A stretch of DNA of 35,774 bases from contig JAUWOV010000006.1 in assembly GCA_030611945.1 (NCBI GenBank), positions 1-35,774 of the forward strand, in the 5' to 3' direction. Shown here piece after piece: positions 16,941-25,062 of this stretch. Source of the DNA: a bacterium (GTDB lineage Bacteria; JAHJDO01). Below the pieces are notes generated by a model. The model saw only the letters and a list, made by a program, of their open reading frames with translations. It was not told the origin of the DNA and ran no database searches. The position numbers and the translations under genes were made by a program. Position 1 is the first letter of the stretch. Every line of letters starts with the position of its first letter.

Positions 16941-17885
16941 TTACATATTTTCAGACAGCTTAGCTACCCATATATCAAAGTTTCCGCTTCTATCTGATTG
17001 AAAGGCAATTTTGCTTCCATCAGAAGAAAAGCATGGATACAATTCGCTATATGTATCATCCGTAATCTGAACGGGGTTAGTCCCATCACTATTCATAATC
17101 CAAAGATCATAGTTCCCGCTTCTATTAGATATAAAAGCTATCTTATTTGTTTTTAATGAAACACTTGGGAAGCTGTTCCACGCAGTGTTTGTTAAATATA
17201 TGCGGTCTTCTTTATCAATGTTTATTGAGCACAGGTCATTATCACTGGAAAAAAGCAACTTTTTAGCATTATCCATCCAGCACGGATAATCATGATATCC
17301 TTTTGTAGTAATATATTCAGGCTTGTCGTTTGACGTATTCATTACCCATAGGTTATTCTGAGAAACAAACACAATTTGTCCGTTAACCGGCGAACATGAG
17401 GGGTTATATCCATGTACTCCTTTGCCTAATTGCCTAAGATTAGTTCCGTTGCTGTTAACTATACACAGTTTGGGCTCTGCATTATCATTCAATTTTGCGG
17501 AGCTAAAGATTATTGATTTACCATCAGCGCTCCAAGTTGGACGATTATCCAGTGTCGCTGTGCTGGTTATACGTTTTGGTTCTTCCTCTCCTTCAGAATC
17601 TACAATCCATATATTCTGCGTATCATCCTGGTAGGATACATAAGCTATTTTAGTGCCATCCGGGGAAAAAGCAGGAGCAGAATCATATTCATAGGCTTTT
17701 GTAACCCTTATAAATTCTATCTCAATCTTTGTCTCTTCTTTTTTCTCTTCCTGCCTTTTTTTTGTAGCTCTTCTCAATTCTTCTATTTTCTTACTTGTAT
17801 CTACAGTTTTTATATCACTTTTCTTGCATCCAAATACAGACAGGCAAATTATTAATACTACAGAAAAAGCCATGCATTTTTTCAC
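16941..17885 (-). CDS. TolB-like WD40-type beta-propeller lipoprotein
   Basis: From the GTG at 17883-17885 the product has 314 residues: VKKCMAFSVVLIICLSVFGC is a lipoprotein signal ending in a lipobox cysteine, followed by a charged Lys/Glu linker and about six PD40/TolB-type blades (FSPDGTKIAYVSY, WSADGKSIIFSSA, FSSDGSKIAFQSD). It is probably anchored in a membrane facing the periplasm and acts as a binding scaffold. It resembles TolB, but no Tol-Pal partner is nearby, so I do not call it tolB. The ORF track begins 19 codons upstream at a TTG that belongs to the promoter -35 box; GGGGA just before the GTG supports the later start. Confidence 0.88.
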   Translation of the reverse strand: MKKCMAFSVVLIICLSVFGCKKSDIKTVDTSKKIEELRRATKKRQEEKKEETKIEIEFIRVTKAYEYDSAPAFSPDGTKIAYVSYQDDTQNIWIVDSEGEEEPKRITSTATLDNRPTWSADGKSIIFSSAKLNDNAEPKLCIVNSNGTNLRQLGKGVHGYNPSCSPVNGQIVFVSQNNLWVMNTSNDKPEYITTKGYHDYPCWMDNAKKLLFSSDNDLCSINIDKEDRIYLTNTAWNSFPSVSLKTNKIAFISNRSGNYDLWIMNSDGTNPVQITDDTYSELYPCFSSDGSKIAFQSDRSGNFDIWVAKLSENM

Positions 17886-17913
17886 ACTAATTCCCCATTC
17901 AGTTTCTATATTT

Positions 17914-17942
17914 ATTCTACGGCACAAGACTAGCTCTGTCAA
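17914..17942 (-). promoter_or_regulatory. Promoter of the beta-propeller lipoprotein gene
   Basis: The minus strand reads TTGACA-N17-TAGAAT. The -35 box overlaps the TGA stop codon of the phospholipase D-like gene, so the lipoprotein and zinc-ribbon genes can be transcribed independently of comEC. Confidence 0.75.
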
Positions 17943-18943
17943 AGGTTTTTTATCTCATCCATAAATCGTGTGGCTAAGGCTACATCATCTATAACGACTA
18001 TATTTTCCCAATTCAGTTTATGAGCGCTGAATGTCGGATTAAAGGAACCTGTAATTATTATTCTTTTATCTATTATGAAAACCTTATGATGCATCTGGTG
18101 AGAATAATTCCTGTCCCATTTCACATCAATGCCTACATGACGGAAAAAGCTGAACATGTTCCAGAAACTATCCATGCCTTTTTCCATCACTCCAGTTATT
18201 TTTATGCCTTTGTTGTGCTTAGATATAATAACTTTTGCTATGTCTTTATCTGTAAAAATGAAACTTGCAAAACAGATACTTTTCTCAGCGCTATTTAAGA
18301 GCTGAATTATCCTCTGTTTGCAATTATCTTTTTTTGAGAAAAAGACTGCTATTTCATTCTCTGCAGTCTGTCGTCTGTAATCTTTATAATTCTCAGAACC
18401 GGAAATCCTGCGAAATTCATTTATAAAATCTTTTGCCAATATTTCTGAATTTATAACGACTGCATTATTGTTATTGTAATATGTGCCGTTATAAGTAGGG
18501 TTATAAGACCCTGTCCATATAACTTTATTATCAAATACACAAAACTTATTATGCATAAGACCTCTGGGTTGTCTTGTAACATTTATGCTAATATGCTTTC
18601 TTAACAACGCATATTGAGATCTGCGACTATTTATTCTTCCATTATCCATTACCAAGTGCACCTTTACTCCTCTGTTTTTCGCATCTATCAAGGCAGAGGC
18701 AACTTTAAAGAGCCTCAGGCTGTAGAATGCGCCATAGATATTTTTCTCAGATAGATTTATCAATTTTATTAATTGTTCACTCAGATTATTCTTTGGGCCA
18801 AAATATACGGAAATTAAATCATAATCTTTAAGCAAAAGGTCATTGACCTGACTTTCAGCCCTATTAGCCGTAACATGCTTATGACATGGTATAAGGCTTA
18901 AAAACACACCTATTAAGATTATTAGCCGGATTCTTTTGAACAT
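17939..18943 (-). CDS. Exported phospholipase D-like protein with two HKD motifs
   Basis: The 334-residue protein begins with a signal peptide (FKRIRLIILIGVFLSLIP) and contains two PLD-type catalytic motifs: HNKFCVFDNKVIWTGSYN in the first half and HHKVFIIDKRIIITGSFN in the second. Both have the full H-x-K-x4-D pattern, so the enzyme should be active as an intramolecular pair. Members of the family act as phospholipases, phosphodiesterases or nucleases (Nuc type); the substrate is not evident. Its ATG lies 22 nt inside the end of comEC, so the two are coupled, which makes an extracellular nuclease role in DNA uptake a reasonable inference but not shown. Confidence 0.88.
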   Translation of the reverse strand: MFKRIRLIILIGVFLSLIPCHKHVTANRAESQVNDLLLKDYDLISVYFGPKNNLSEQLIKLINLSEKNIYGAFYSLRLFKVASALIDAKNRGVKVHLVMDNGRINSRRSQYALLRKHISINVTRQPRGLMHNKFCVFDNKVIWTGSYNPTYNGTYYNNNNAVVINSEILAKDFINEFRRISGSENYKDYRRQTAENEIAVFFSKKDNCKQRIIQLLNSAEKSICFASFIFTDKDIAKVIISKHNKGIKITGVMEKGMDSFWNMFSFFRHVGIDVKWDRNYSHQMHHKVFIIDKRIIITGSFNPTFSAHKLNWENIVVIDDVALATRFMDEIKNL

Positions 18944-21108
18944 AGTATCTTAATCCTATTATTCTTTATTTTTATTGAAATTGTTCCGTCTGTCTCTGTG
19001 TAATAAATGTCTTTATCACGGATATGTTTTACAGCAGAAAGCTTGTGTTGATAAATAAGGATTTTTCTATCGTTAATGCTGATTATGTGTGCACAATCGG
19101 GGGTGATTAAGAGCTTCACATTGCTTGGCGCAATGTGAAGCTCAAGATTGTTATTGCAGACTTTAGAACTAATTTTCGAATATTTGAAAACAGGTTCTTC
19201 ATGTTTGATATTTCTGTATGTAAGTCCGGTATGTTCAATGAATTTGCGGAAGTTCTTGTATGTAAACGAGTTTTTGGACTGCGCAGTATCCAGAACTTGT
19301 TTAATATTGAAATTCTTTGATAGATCAACAACTGTGCCCAGATGATCGTCGCTTACTCTATTCAGGAACAGATAATCAATTTTCGAGATATGTTTTGTCC
19401 ATAGAAGCGGCTGAATTACTTTTTCAACATTATTAAATTTATTGCTGTCACTGGTTATAAGCACGATTTTATTTCGAGTTCTCCCGCAGGGGAATTTTAT
19501 AAGCACTATATCTCCGTCCGAAGAATGTGGAAAAACAATCTCAATAGAATTGCTCTTTATTCTTGGAGATAAAAATAGAATTACCAAAATAAGTGTGAGG
19601 ATATATAATAGCTTCCTGTTTTTTATGCCGTTATAAAGCGCATATAAGGCAAATGCGATTAATGTGTAATATCCAATGACATCTGCAATATATGGCTTTT
19701 GCACCTCAAGATACATGAAGTTTATTGATGAGAAAAATTCTATTAATCTTAATAATATTGTCAGTAGAATCCAATTTGGCATACTGAAGATATAGGCAAG
19801 TTTAATCCATAATATTCCGAACATGGATGCGAGCAATCCAAGCGCTAATATGCAGGCAACAATTGGAAGCACTATAATATTGGTAAAAACGCTCCACAAC
19901 GATAAATAATTAAAGTGATATGCGACTATTGGCATAACGCTTATCTGGGCTGCCAAAGACACTGAAAATGCAGCTGACAAAAAATACGGTCTTAATTTAA
20001 TTCTCTCAATCAGTATAGGAGCAAGGCAAATAATTCCTAATGTAGCTATGAAAGAAAGCTGAAAACCAGCATTAAACAAGCTGTATGGATTGATAAATAA
20101 AAGCGCAAGACATGCTAACGACATGCTGATATAAAGATTCTGTTCTCTATCAATTATAATAGCCGTTAATACTGCTAAAGCCATTATAGTTGTGCGGAAT
20201 ATAGGATCCCGCATACCCGTAACCATACAATACAATATAACCAATAATATCAAGATAAGCGCAGCGACCTTTTTTGGAATTCTGCATAACTTTAGAAATC
20301 CCCAGAACATAAGAAGAATCAGACCAACATGAAGACCTGACACTGCAAGAATATGTACTATGCCGCTCTTTCTGAACATATCAAAGATCTGTTGTGGTAT
20401 ATCCTCCCGCATGCCCAGTAGAATCCCGTTCAGCATCGCAGCCTGAGGATCCGGTAAACTTCGTTTATTGATCATTTTTATAACGTTCTTTAAAGCAAGC
20501 GCCTTGCCAATAATAAAATTTCCCTCATTCATGGCGACTATTTTTATATTCTCTGCATCTTTTATCTTCATTACTCCATATACATGATGCCGTTCCAGAT
20601 ACTTTTTATAGTTAAATGTTCCTATATTCCCTGACCAGTAGGGCTGAGAAAGTTTTCCAAACACCTGAACTTTATCACCGTATTTAAAATTAAGATTGCA
20701 AGAGCTTACTTTAACAAAGATCAATCCATTAGGTGTTTGCAGCCCTTCAATTTGCTCAGGAGATATAACAAAATTCGTATAGAATCTTCTCCTTACAGGG
20801 TCTTTTATTATTATGCCTTTAATTTGAATGTCGGCATTGGAATATGTCTGGATGTTTGGTTGATGAAAAGAAGAGTAGATTTCAGTATACGTCATACCAA
20901 TTGGGATCGTTAAGCAGTAAAGAAAGATTATGCCTCCGAATGCTTTCGGAGAAGTCCTTTTCTTTCTAAAGCAAATTATTTCTCCTGAAAGAAGAACAAG
21001 GCTGCATATTGCTTTATACAATAGAGGGATATGTAAATACGTCTCAAGCAATATACCTGCAATGAATAGAAGAGTGATGTATATAAGAGGACTAGTTTTG
21101 CCTTTCAC
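18922..21108 (-). CDS. comEC: ComEC/Rec2-type DNA uptake channel protein
   Basis: The 728-residue protein has the ComEC layout: N-terminal membrane segments, an OB-fold-like soluble region (about 80-190), the multi-spanning competence domain with HILAVSGLHVGLI and NAGFQLSFIATLGII, and a C-terminal metallo-beta-lactamase-like domain. ComEC is thought to carry single-stranded DNA across the inner membrane during transformation. The C-terminal domain is degenerate: where active forms have HxHxDH or HxDxDH this protein has NRVSDDHLG, so the nuclease activity attributed to that domain may be lost. Translation appears to start at a GTG without a clear ribosome binding site. It lies 46 nt after the XRE gene and overlaps the PLD-like gene. 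Confidence 0.93.
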   Translation of the reverse strand: MKGKTSPLIYITLLFIAGILLETYLHIPLLYKAICSLVLLSGEIICFRKKRTSPKAFGGIIFLYCLTIPIGMTYTEIYSSFHQPNIQTYSNADIQIKGIIIKDPVRRRFYTNFVISPEQIEGLQTPNGLIFVKVSSCNLNFKYGDKVQVFGKLSQPYWSGNIGTFNYKKYLERHHVYGVMKIKDAENIKIVAMNEGNFIIGKALALKNVIKMINKRSLPDPQAAMLNGILLGMREDIPQQIFDMFRKSGIVHILAVSGLHVGLILLMFWGFLKLCRIPKKVAALILILLVILYCMVTGMRDPIFRTTIMALAVLTAIIIDREQNLYISMSLACLALLFINPYSLFNAGFQLSFIATLGIICLAPILIERIKLRPYFLSAAFSVSLAAQISVMPIVAYHFNYLSLWSVFTNIIVLPIVACILALGLLASMFGILWIKLAYIFSMPNWILLTILLRLIEFFSSINFMYLEVQKPYIADVIGYYTLIAFALYALYNGIKNRKLLYILTLILVILFLSPRIKSNSIEIVFPHSSDGDIVLIKFPCGRTRNKIVLITSDSNKFNNVEKVIQPLLWTKHISKIDYLFLNRVSDDHLGTVVDLSKNFNIKQVLDTAQSKNSFTYKNFRKFIEHTGLTYRNIKHEEPVFKYSKISSKVCNNNLELHIAPSNVKLLITPDCAHIISINDRKILIYQHKLSAVKHIRDKDIYYTETDGTISIKIKNNRIKILCSKESG

Positions 21109-21154
21109 AAAGAACTTTATAATAAATCAGAGTCTCTTTAGCAAGAATAAACCA

Positions 21155-21547
21155 TTACCTTTTCCCATATTTAGCTCCTTTATCAGCAGCCATGGGAATT
21201 GAATACGATTCCTCTTCCGAAAGAATAATCCTACAGACTTGCAGAATCCTCCTAATATCTTCGGTTTTTTGTTTTCGCAAGGTATTCTCAATATCTATAA
21301 TTAGTTTCTCTTTTTCTTCAATTGAGTATTTTCGTGAAATAAAAGAGAAAAACTTCTCTTCCTTAACGCCAAGGGCTGTTGCAAGTTTCTCTATCGTATC
21401 CAACGAGGCTCCCTGCTTGCCTCTTTCCATTATTCCGATGTAAGTGGGATGCAATCCTGCTTTTTCTGCCAGCCATTCCTGTGTCAGCCCCTTGGACAGT
21501 CTTAAACTTCTTAATCTCCGTCCAAATAATTTTCTTAAATTTCCCAT
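21155..21547 (-). CDS. XRE-family helix-turn-helix regulator (130 aa)
   Basis: An N-terminal Cro/C1-type helix-turn-helix occupies residues 6-62 (LRSLRLSKGLTQEWLAEKAG, HPTYIGIMERGKQ), and about 65 more residues follow as a charged helical tail without a recognisable domain. A strong AGAAGGAGA site lies 6 nt before the ATG. It is transcribed divergently from another XRE gene, with only 138 nt between them, and lies just upstream of comEC on the same strand. It may control itself, comEC or the divergent gene. Direct repeats in the shared intergenic region are candidate operators. Confidence 0.9.
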   Translation of the reverse strand: MGNLRKLFGRRLRSLRLSKGLTQEWLAEKAGLHPTYIGIMERGKQGASLDTIEKLATALGVKEEKFFSFISRKYSIEEKEKLIIDIENTLRKQKTEDIRRILQVCRIILSEEESYSIPMAADKGAKYGKR

Positions 21548-21568
21548 ATATCTCCTTCTTTTTTATTA

Positions 21569-21588
21569 TAGTTATAATATAGTTATAA
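21569..21588. promoter_or_regulatory. Tandem TAGTTATAA repeats, candidate operator
   Basis: TAGTTATAA occurs twice, 11 nt apart (about one helical turn), between the divergent XRE genes and just upstream of the minus-strand ribosome binding site. The sequence is AT-rich, so chance is possible, and the element also overlaps likely -10 sequences for the minus-strand gene. Confidence 0.4.
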
Positions 21589-21623
21589 AATCCCACATTT
21601 AAACAGACTAAAATTTATTTTCT

Positions 21624-21652
21624 TTGACAAGTATGACTATAATCTGTATTCT
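21624..21652 (+). promoter_or_regulatory. Promoter of the plus-strand XRE gene
   Basis: TTGACA-N17-TATTCT lies 34 nt upstream of the ATG at 21686, giving a predicted leader of under 30 nt that includes the AAAAAGGAGG site. Confidence 0.65.
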
Positions 21653-21685
21653 GTAATTAAGATTGAATTTAAAAAAGGAGGTTGT

Positions 21686-21892
21686 ATGTCTTGGGTTTTA
21701 AAAAAATTTGGCAGAAATGTGGCGCACTATCGTAAAGAGAAGAAGCTTTCTCAGGAAAAACTTGCAGAATTAGCCAATCTTCACCGTACCTACATTGGAC
21801 AAATTGAAAGCGGCAAACGAAATGTTGGCATAGAAAATATAGCCAAGCTCGCCAAGGCTCTTGGCGTTTCAGTGAAGATTTTAGTCAAGTAA
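21686..21892 (+). CDS. Small XRE-family helix-turn-helix regulator (68 aa)
   Basis: The whole protein is a single Cro/C1-type domain: FGRNVAHYRKEKKLSQEKLAE, then HRTYIGQIESGKRNVGIENIAKLAKALGV, which is very close to the consensus for small SinR- or Cro-like regulators. It has an excellent AAAAAAGGAGG site. It stands head to head with the 130-residue XRE gene, the arrangement of a paired regulatory switch. It lies 140 nt upstream of the interrupted amidase gene, which could be a target or simply a neighbour. Confidence 0.9.
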   Translation: MSWVLKKFGRNVAHYRKEKKLSQEKLAELANLHRTYIGQIESGKRNVGIENIAKLAKALGVSVKILVK

Positions 21893-22032
21893 GTTGGCAG
21901 AATATGCTCTTTTGAGAAAAAACAGTAATCCACTTTTACTGGTATTATTTTGCTAAATCAATAAAAATTTGGTATATTTTAGTTGGTTTTTTATTGGATT
22001 ACATTTAAAATTATAAATTAGGAGAAATATTT

Positions 22033-22953
22033 ATGGATACAAATGACCTTAAAATAGGAGATGTTCTTCTCTTTTCCCCGGAGAAGGGAAGCTTTATCTC
22101 ATGAGCGATCACATTTTTAACCGATGCACCTGTAAGTCATGCAGCCATGTTTTACAATGAAGAGAATCAATTGATCATTGAAGAAACACCACCTCAGGTT
22201 AAAGTAAATGGTGCTGTTGAACGTTTTAAAGGCAGAGAAATTTACATACGTCGCCTAAACGTTAAAGAAGAATTGCCTCTATCTCCTGTAATTGAAGTGT
22301 CAACAAATTATTTAAATGATGCAGAACCATATGATAGTAGTGGGCTGTATATGGTTGGTTTATTGTTGATTTACAGAAAATTCACGCCAAATACTTTAGT
22401 TCAAAAGGTGATGGTGAAAATTTTGAAAAAGCTCACTAAATCTATTGTTAAATATATACATGAGTATCAGAATCCAGGGAAATCACCAATGGTATGTTCT
22501 CAATTCGTGGCACAGTGTTACGATGCTGCTGGTGATAAATACAAATTACAAATTAAAAATGGTATTTTGCAGAAAATGTCGGCTATGCAAGATAACAGCA
22601 GCAATGTATTGGATCAGGTAATGGAAATTGTGGAAAGCGGCAAAAGAGCAAATTTACAGACGTTACTTGCCCCAACTTTCAAAATCAAGGACGAGTCGTT
22701 TTCCTCTGGTGAAGAACTATGCAGAGAATTGAAAGAAGCTTTTGATTTAACGGCAAAGGAAATTACCACAGGCATCACAGATGAACTAATTGAAGCTATC
22801 TCTCAATTTGCTCACGCTCATTTACAAGGTATCATCCAAGACGATGTCACTAAGGTTTTTCAAAATCTTAAAGATAATGAAAATATGTTTGTGTTTCCAG
22901 GAGATTTACTGAATCATTGTAACAATCTTAAGGATGTTGGGACGATTAAGTGA
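22033..22953 (+). pseudogene. Permuted papain-like amidase (YiiX/C92-like, NlpC/P60 superfamily) interrupted by an in-frame TGA
   Basis: The ORF track begins at an internal ATG (22147), but the same frame is open from an ATG at 22033 that has a GGAGAAAT site. It reads MDTNDLKIGDVLLFSPEKG up to codon 24, which is TGA (22102-22104), then AITFLTDAPVSHAAMFY and on. The upstream part is plainly the N-terminus of the family: GDVLLF and the catalytic-histidine motif SHAAMFY flank the TGA. The catalytic cysteine follows as MVCSQFVAQCYDAAG, and the end has FVFPGDLLNHCNNLKDVG. Other genes here use TGA as stop, so this looks like a nonsense change (possibly of a Trp codon), a sequencing error, or, less likely, recoding. 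The full length would be 306 residues. Confidence 0.75.
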
Positions 22954-23072
22954 TATATAAAACATAACAAATCACTCCAGCGGACAGCGTATCGCTATCG
23001 TTGAATTTTAGTCTTTTGGATGAATCTTGAATGACTTCTCTTTGATCTCTGAAGATCCAGTAAAAATTATTA

Positions 23073-23101
23073 TTGACAGGAGATAATAACCCTGCTAAAA
23101 T
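23073..23101 (+). promoter_or_regulatory. Promoter of the DUF4143 ATPase gene
   Basis: TTGACA-N17-TAAAAT lies about 40 nt upstream of the ATG at 23141. The -10 box is inside the first copy of a 20-bp direct repeat. Confidence 0.65.
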
Positions 23102-23134
23102 TCACATTAGTTGAATAATAACCCTGCTAAAATT
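23083..23134 (+). repeat. 20-bp direct repeat, two copies with 32-bp period
   Basis: ATAATAACCCTGCTAAAATT occurs at 23083-23102 and again, identically, at 23115-23134, covering the promoter -10 and the leader of the ATPase gene. It may be a slippage duplication or a paired operator about three helical turns apart. Confidence 0.85.
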
Positions 23135-23140
23135 AAATTT

Positions 23141-24388
23141 ATGTACATAAAAAGAGAGTTAGAAACTAAAATTAGGAAGTATCTTGCTAAACCGGAGATA
23201 CTTGCAATCATTGGCGCAAGGCAGAGTGGTAAAACAACGCTCTTGAAAGAAATTTTTAAATCATTGAAAGATGCGGTTTATGTTGATTTTGAAGATAGGG
23301 ATATTCTTGAGTTATTCAGCAATGATATTAAGTCTTTCTATAATCTATATGCCATGGATGCAAAGTACCTGTTTATTGACGAGTTTCAATATGCTAAAGA
23401 AGGGGGACAAAAATTAAAATATCTCTATGATACTCACAAGACAAAAATTATTATTTCAGGGTCCTCTGTTTTGGATTTGACACACCAGGCAGTGAGGTAT
23501 TTGGTCGGGCGCATATTCATATTTAATCTTTATCCTTTTAATTTTAGAGAGTATCTCCGTTACTGCAATCCCACACTTTGTAAAAATATATATTGGAATA
23601 TCAAAAATGGAATAGATGAATATCTCTACGAGGAAATGAAGTCTCCTCCTAATGTATCTGGGGACGTAATAAAAGAGATTAATAGATACTATTACGAGTA
23701 TGCTGTTTTTGGGGGATACCCGCGAGTAGTATTGGCAGAAAATAGCGATGAGAAGATGATGATATTGAAAAATATTTATAATACCTATTTTCTGCGAGAG
23801 ATTAGAGACATCCTGCAATTGAGCACAGAAGCAGAACTGCAAAAACTCATAAAAACGCTTTCCATGCAGGTAGGTTCTTTGGTGGCATATAACGAGTTAT
23901 GTCAGATTAGCTCCCTCAATTATAGCAATCTCATGAAACATTTGAACATTCTGGAGAAGACCTTTGTAATTAAGAGGGTGTTGCCTTTTTATACCAACAA
24001 AAGAATTGAGATAGCTAAGTCTCCAAAGGTATATTTCATAGATAATGGGTTTCGCAATGTTGCTGTGGGTAATTTTCAGAGATTTGAGGAAAGAAGCGAC
24101 ATAGGAAATCTTAATGAAAATTTTGTAGCAGGACAGTTATTGAAGGAGGAACGCAATATCAACTATTGGCGTACAAAGTCTCATGCTGAGGTTGATTTTG
24201 TGCTGGAAGAGAAGGGAAGAAAGATGGCTATAGAGGTAAAATCCACATTACATTCTAATAAAGCAGGCAGAGCATTGCTGAGTTTAAAAGAAAAGTATTC
24301 TCTGCATAGGACAGTCGTCGTTTCTGAAAATCATTTCTCTTTTGATAAAGAACGCGATATTCTTTTTATGCCTATATTTTTTGTTTAA
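23141..24388 (+). CDS. AAA_14/DUF4143 ATPase
   Basis: The 415-residue protein has an N-terminal AAA domain with Walker A GARQSGKTTLL at about residue 25, Walker B YLFIDEFQYAKEGG and sensor IIISGSSVLDL. It continues into the C-terminal DUF4143 region, which ends in a PD-(D/E)XK-like pattern AEVDFVLEEKGRKMAIEVKS. Such ATPases are frequent, scattered, mobile-looking genes in anaerobes and archaea; their role is unknown. The track's start at a TTG (23111) lies inside the second direct repeat, so I use the ATG at 23141, although neither has a good ribosome binding site. The 187 nt before it hold the promoter and repeats. Confidence 0.92.
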   Translation: MYIKRELETKIRKYLAKPEILAIIGARQSGKTTLLKEIFKSLKDAVYVDFEDRDILELFSNDIKSFYNLYAMDAKYLFIDEFQYAKEGGQKLKYLYDTHKTKIIISGSSVLDLTHQAVRYLVGRIFIFNLYPFNFREYLRYCNPTLCKNIYWNIKNGIDEYLYEEMKSPPNVSGDVIKEINRYYYEYAVFGGYPRVVLAENSDEKMMILKNIYNTYFLREIRDILQLSTEAELQKLIKTLSMQVGSLVAYNELCQISSLNYSNLMKHLNILEKTFVIKRVLPFYTNKRIEIAKSPKVYFIDNGFRNVAVGNFQRFEERSDIGNLNENFVAGQLLKEERNINYWRTKSHAEVDFVLEEKGRKMAIEVKSTLHSNKAGRALLSLKEKYSLHRTVVVSENHFSFDKERDILFMPIFFV

Positions 24389-24414
24389 GAATCCATTACA
24401 CGGAGGGATTAAAA

Positions 24415-25062
24415 ATGGCTTTATTTTTTTCAAAAACCAATAAGCTTCTGGAAATGCTTGAAGGATATTTGGGAAAGGTTACTGAATGTATGGAACAGGC
24501 ACAAAAGACTTTATTGCTCTATCTTGATAAAGGCTGTTGTGAGGAATTTGACGGGCTTGTAACTAAAACTCACATAGCTGAATCATGCAGTGATGATCTG
24601 AGAAGAGAGATTGAGATTATTCTATATGAAAAGGCATTAATGCCAGAATCAAGAGGAGATATTCTCGGGTTGCTGGAGACTGTTGACAGGATTCCAAACA
24701 AGGCGGAATCCGTGGCGTTCCAAATGCAAACAGAGGCGCTGAAAATCCCTGATGAATTTAAATCGGATCTGCGTAAGATAATCAATATAAATTTAAATAT
24801 CTTTGAGGACATTAAACGGGCAATTAGGGCTGTATTTAAGAATATTAAAGATGTAAGACACATTACAAATGAGATAGATAAGAAAGAGAGTAATTCTGAT
24901 TCTATGGAAAGGGATTTAATTAAAAAATTGTTCCGTTCAGATATTGACACTGGAGAGAAAATTCTCCTGAAAGAATTAATAATTGAGATTGGAAGTATAT
25001 CAGACAGAGCTGAGGACACTGCGGATCGACTGAATATAATGGCGGTAAAGAGGCTGATTTAA
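24415..25062 (+). CDS. DUF47 (PhoU-like) phosphate transport accessory protein
   Basis: The 215-residue protein is predicted to be nearly all helical and fits the DUF47/PhoU-like family, with a conserved acidic stretch EIILYEKALMPESRGDILGLLETVDRIPNKAE, and IEIGSISDRAEDTADRLNIM at the end. Such proteins are usually encoded directly before a Pit phosphate transporter and are thought to regulate it. Here the stop and the transporter ATG share a base (TAATG). A GGAGGGA site precedes its ATG. Confidence 0.93.
   Translation: MALFFSKTNKLLEMLEGYLGKVTECMEQAQKTLLLYLDKGCCEEFDGLVTKTHIAESCSDDLRREIEIILYEKALMPESRGDILGLLETVDRIPNKAESVAFQMQTEALKIPDEFKSDLRKIININLNIFEDIKRAIRAVFKNIKDVRHITNEIDKKESNSDSMERDLIKKLFRSDIDTGEKILLKELIIEIGSISDRAEDTADRLNIMAVKRLI

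Noticed and set aside
22102-22104. TGA as selenocysteine codon
   Set aside because: The catalytic cysteine of the family is far downstream and present, and no obvious SECIS hairpin follows the TGA by eye.
23083-23134. Two-unit repeat as a CRISPR remnant
   Set aside because: There are only two 20-bp units with a 12-bp gap and no cas genes; the first unit is a promoter element.
23111-23140. TTG start of the DUF4143 ATPase with ten extra residues
   Set aside because: Those codons lie in the second copy of a non-coding direct repeat; the ATG at 23141 starts the family-like N-terminus.
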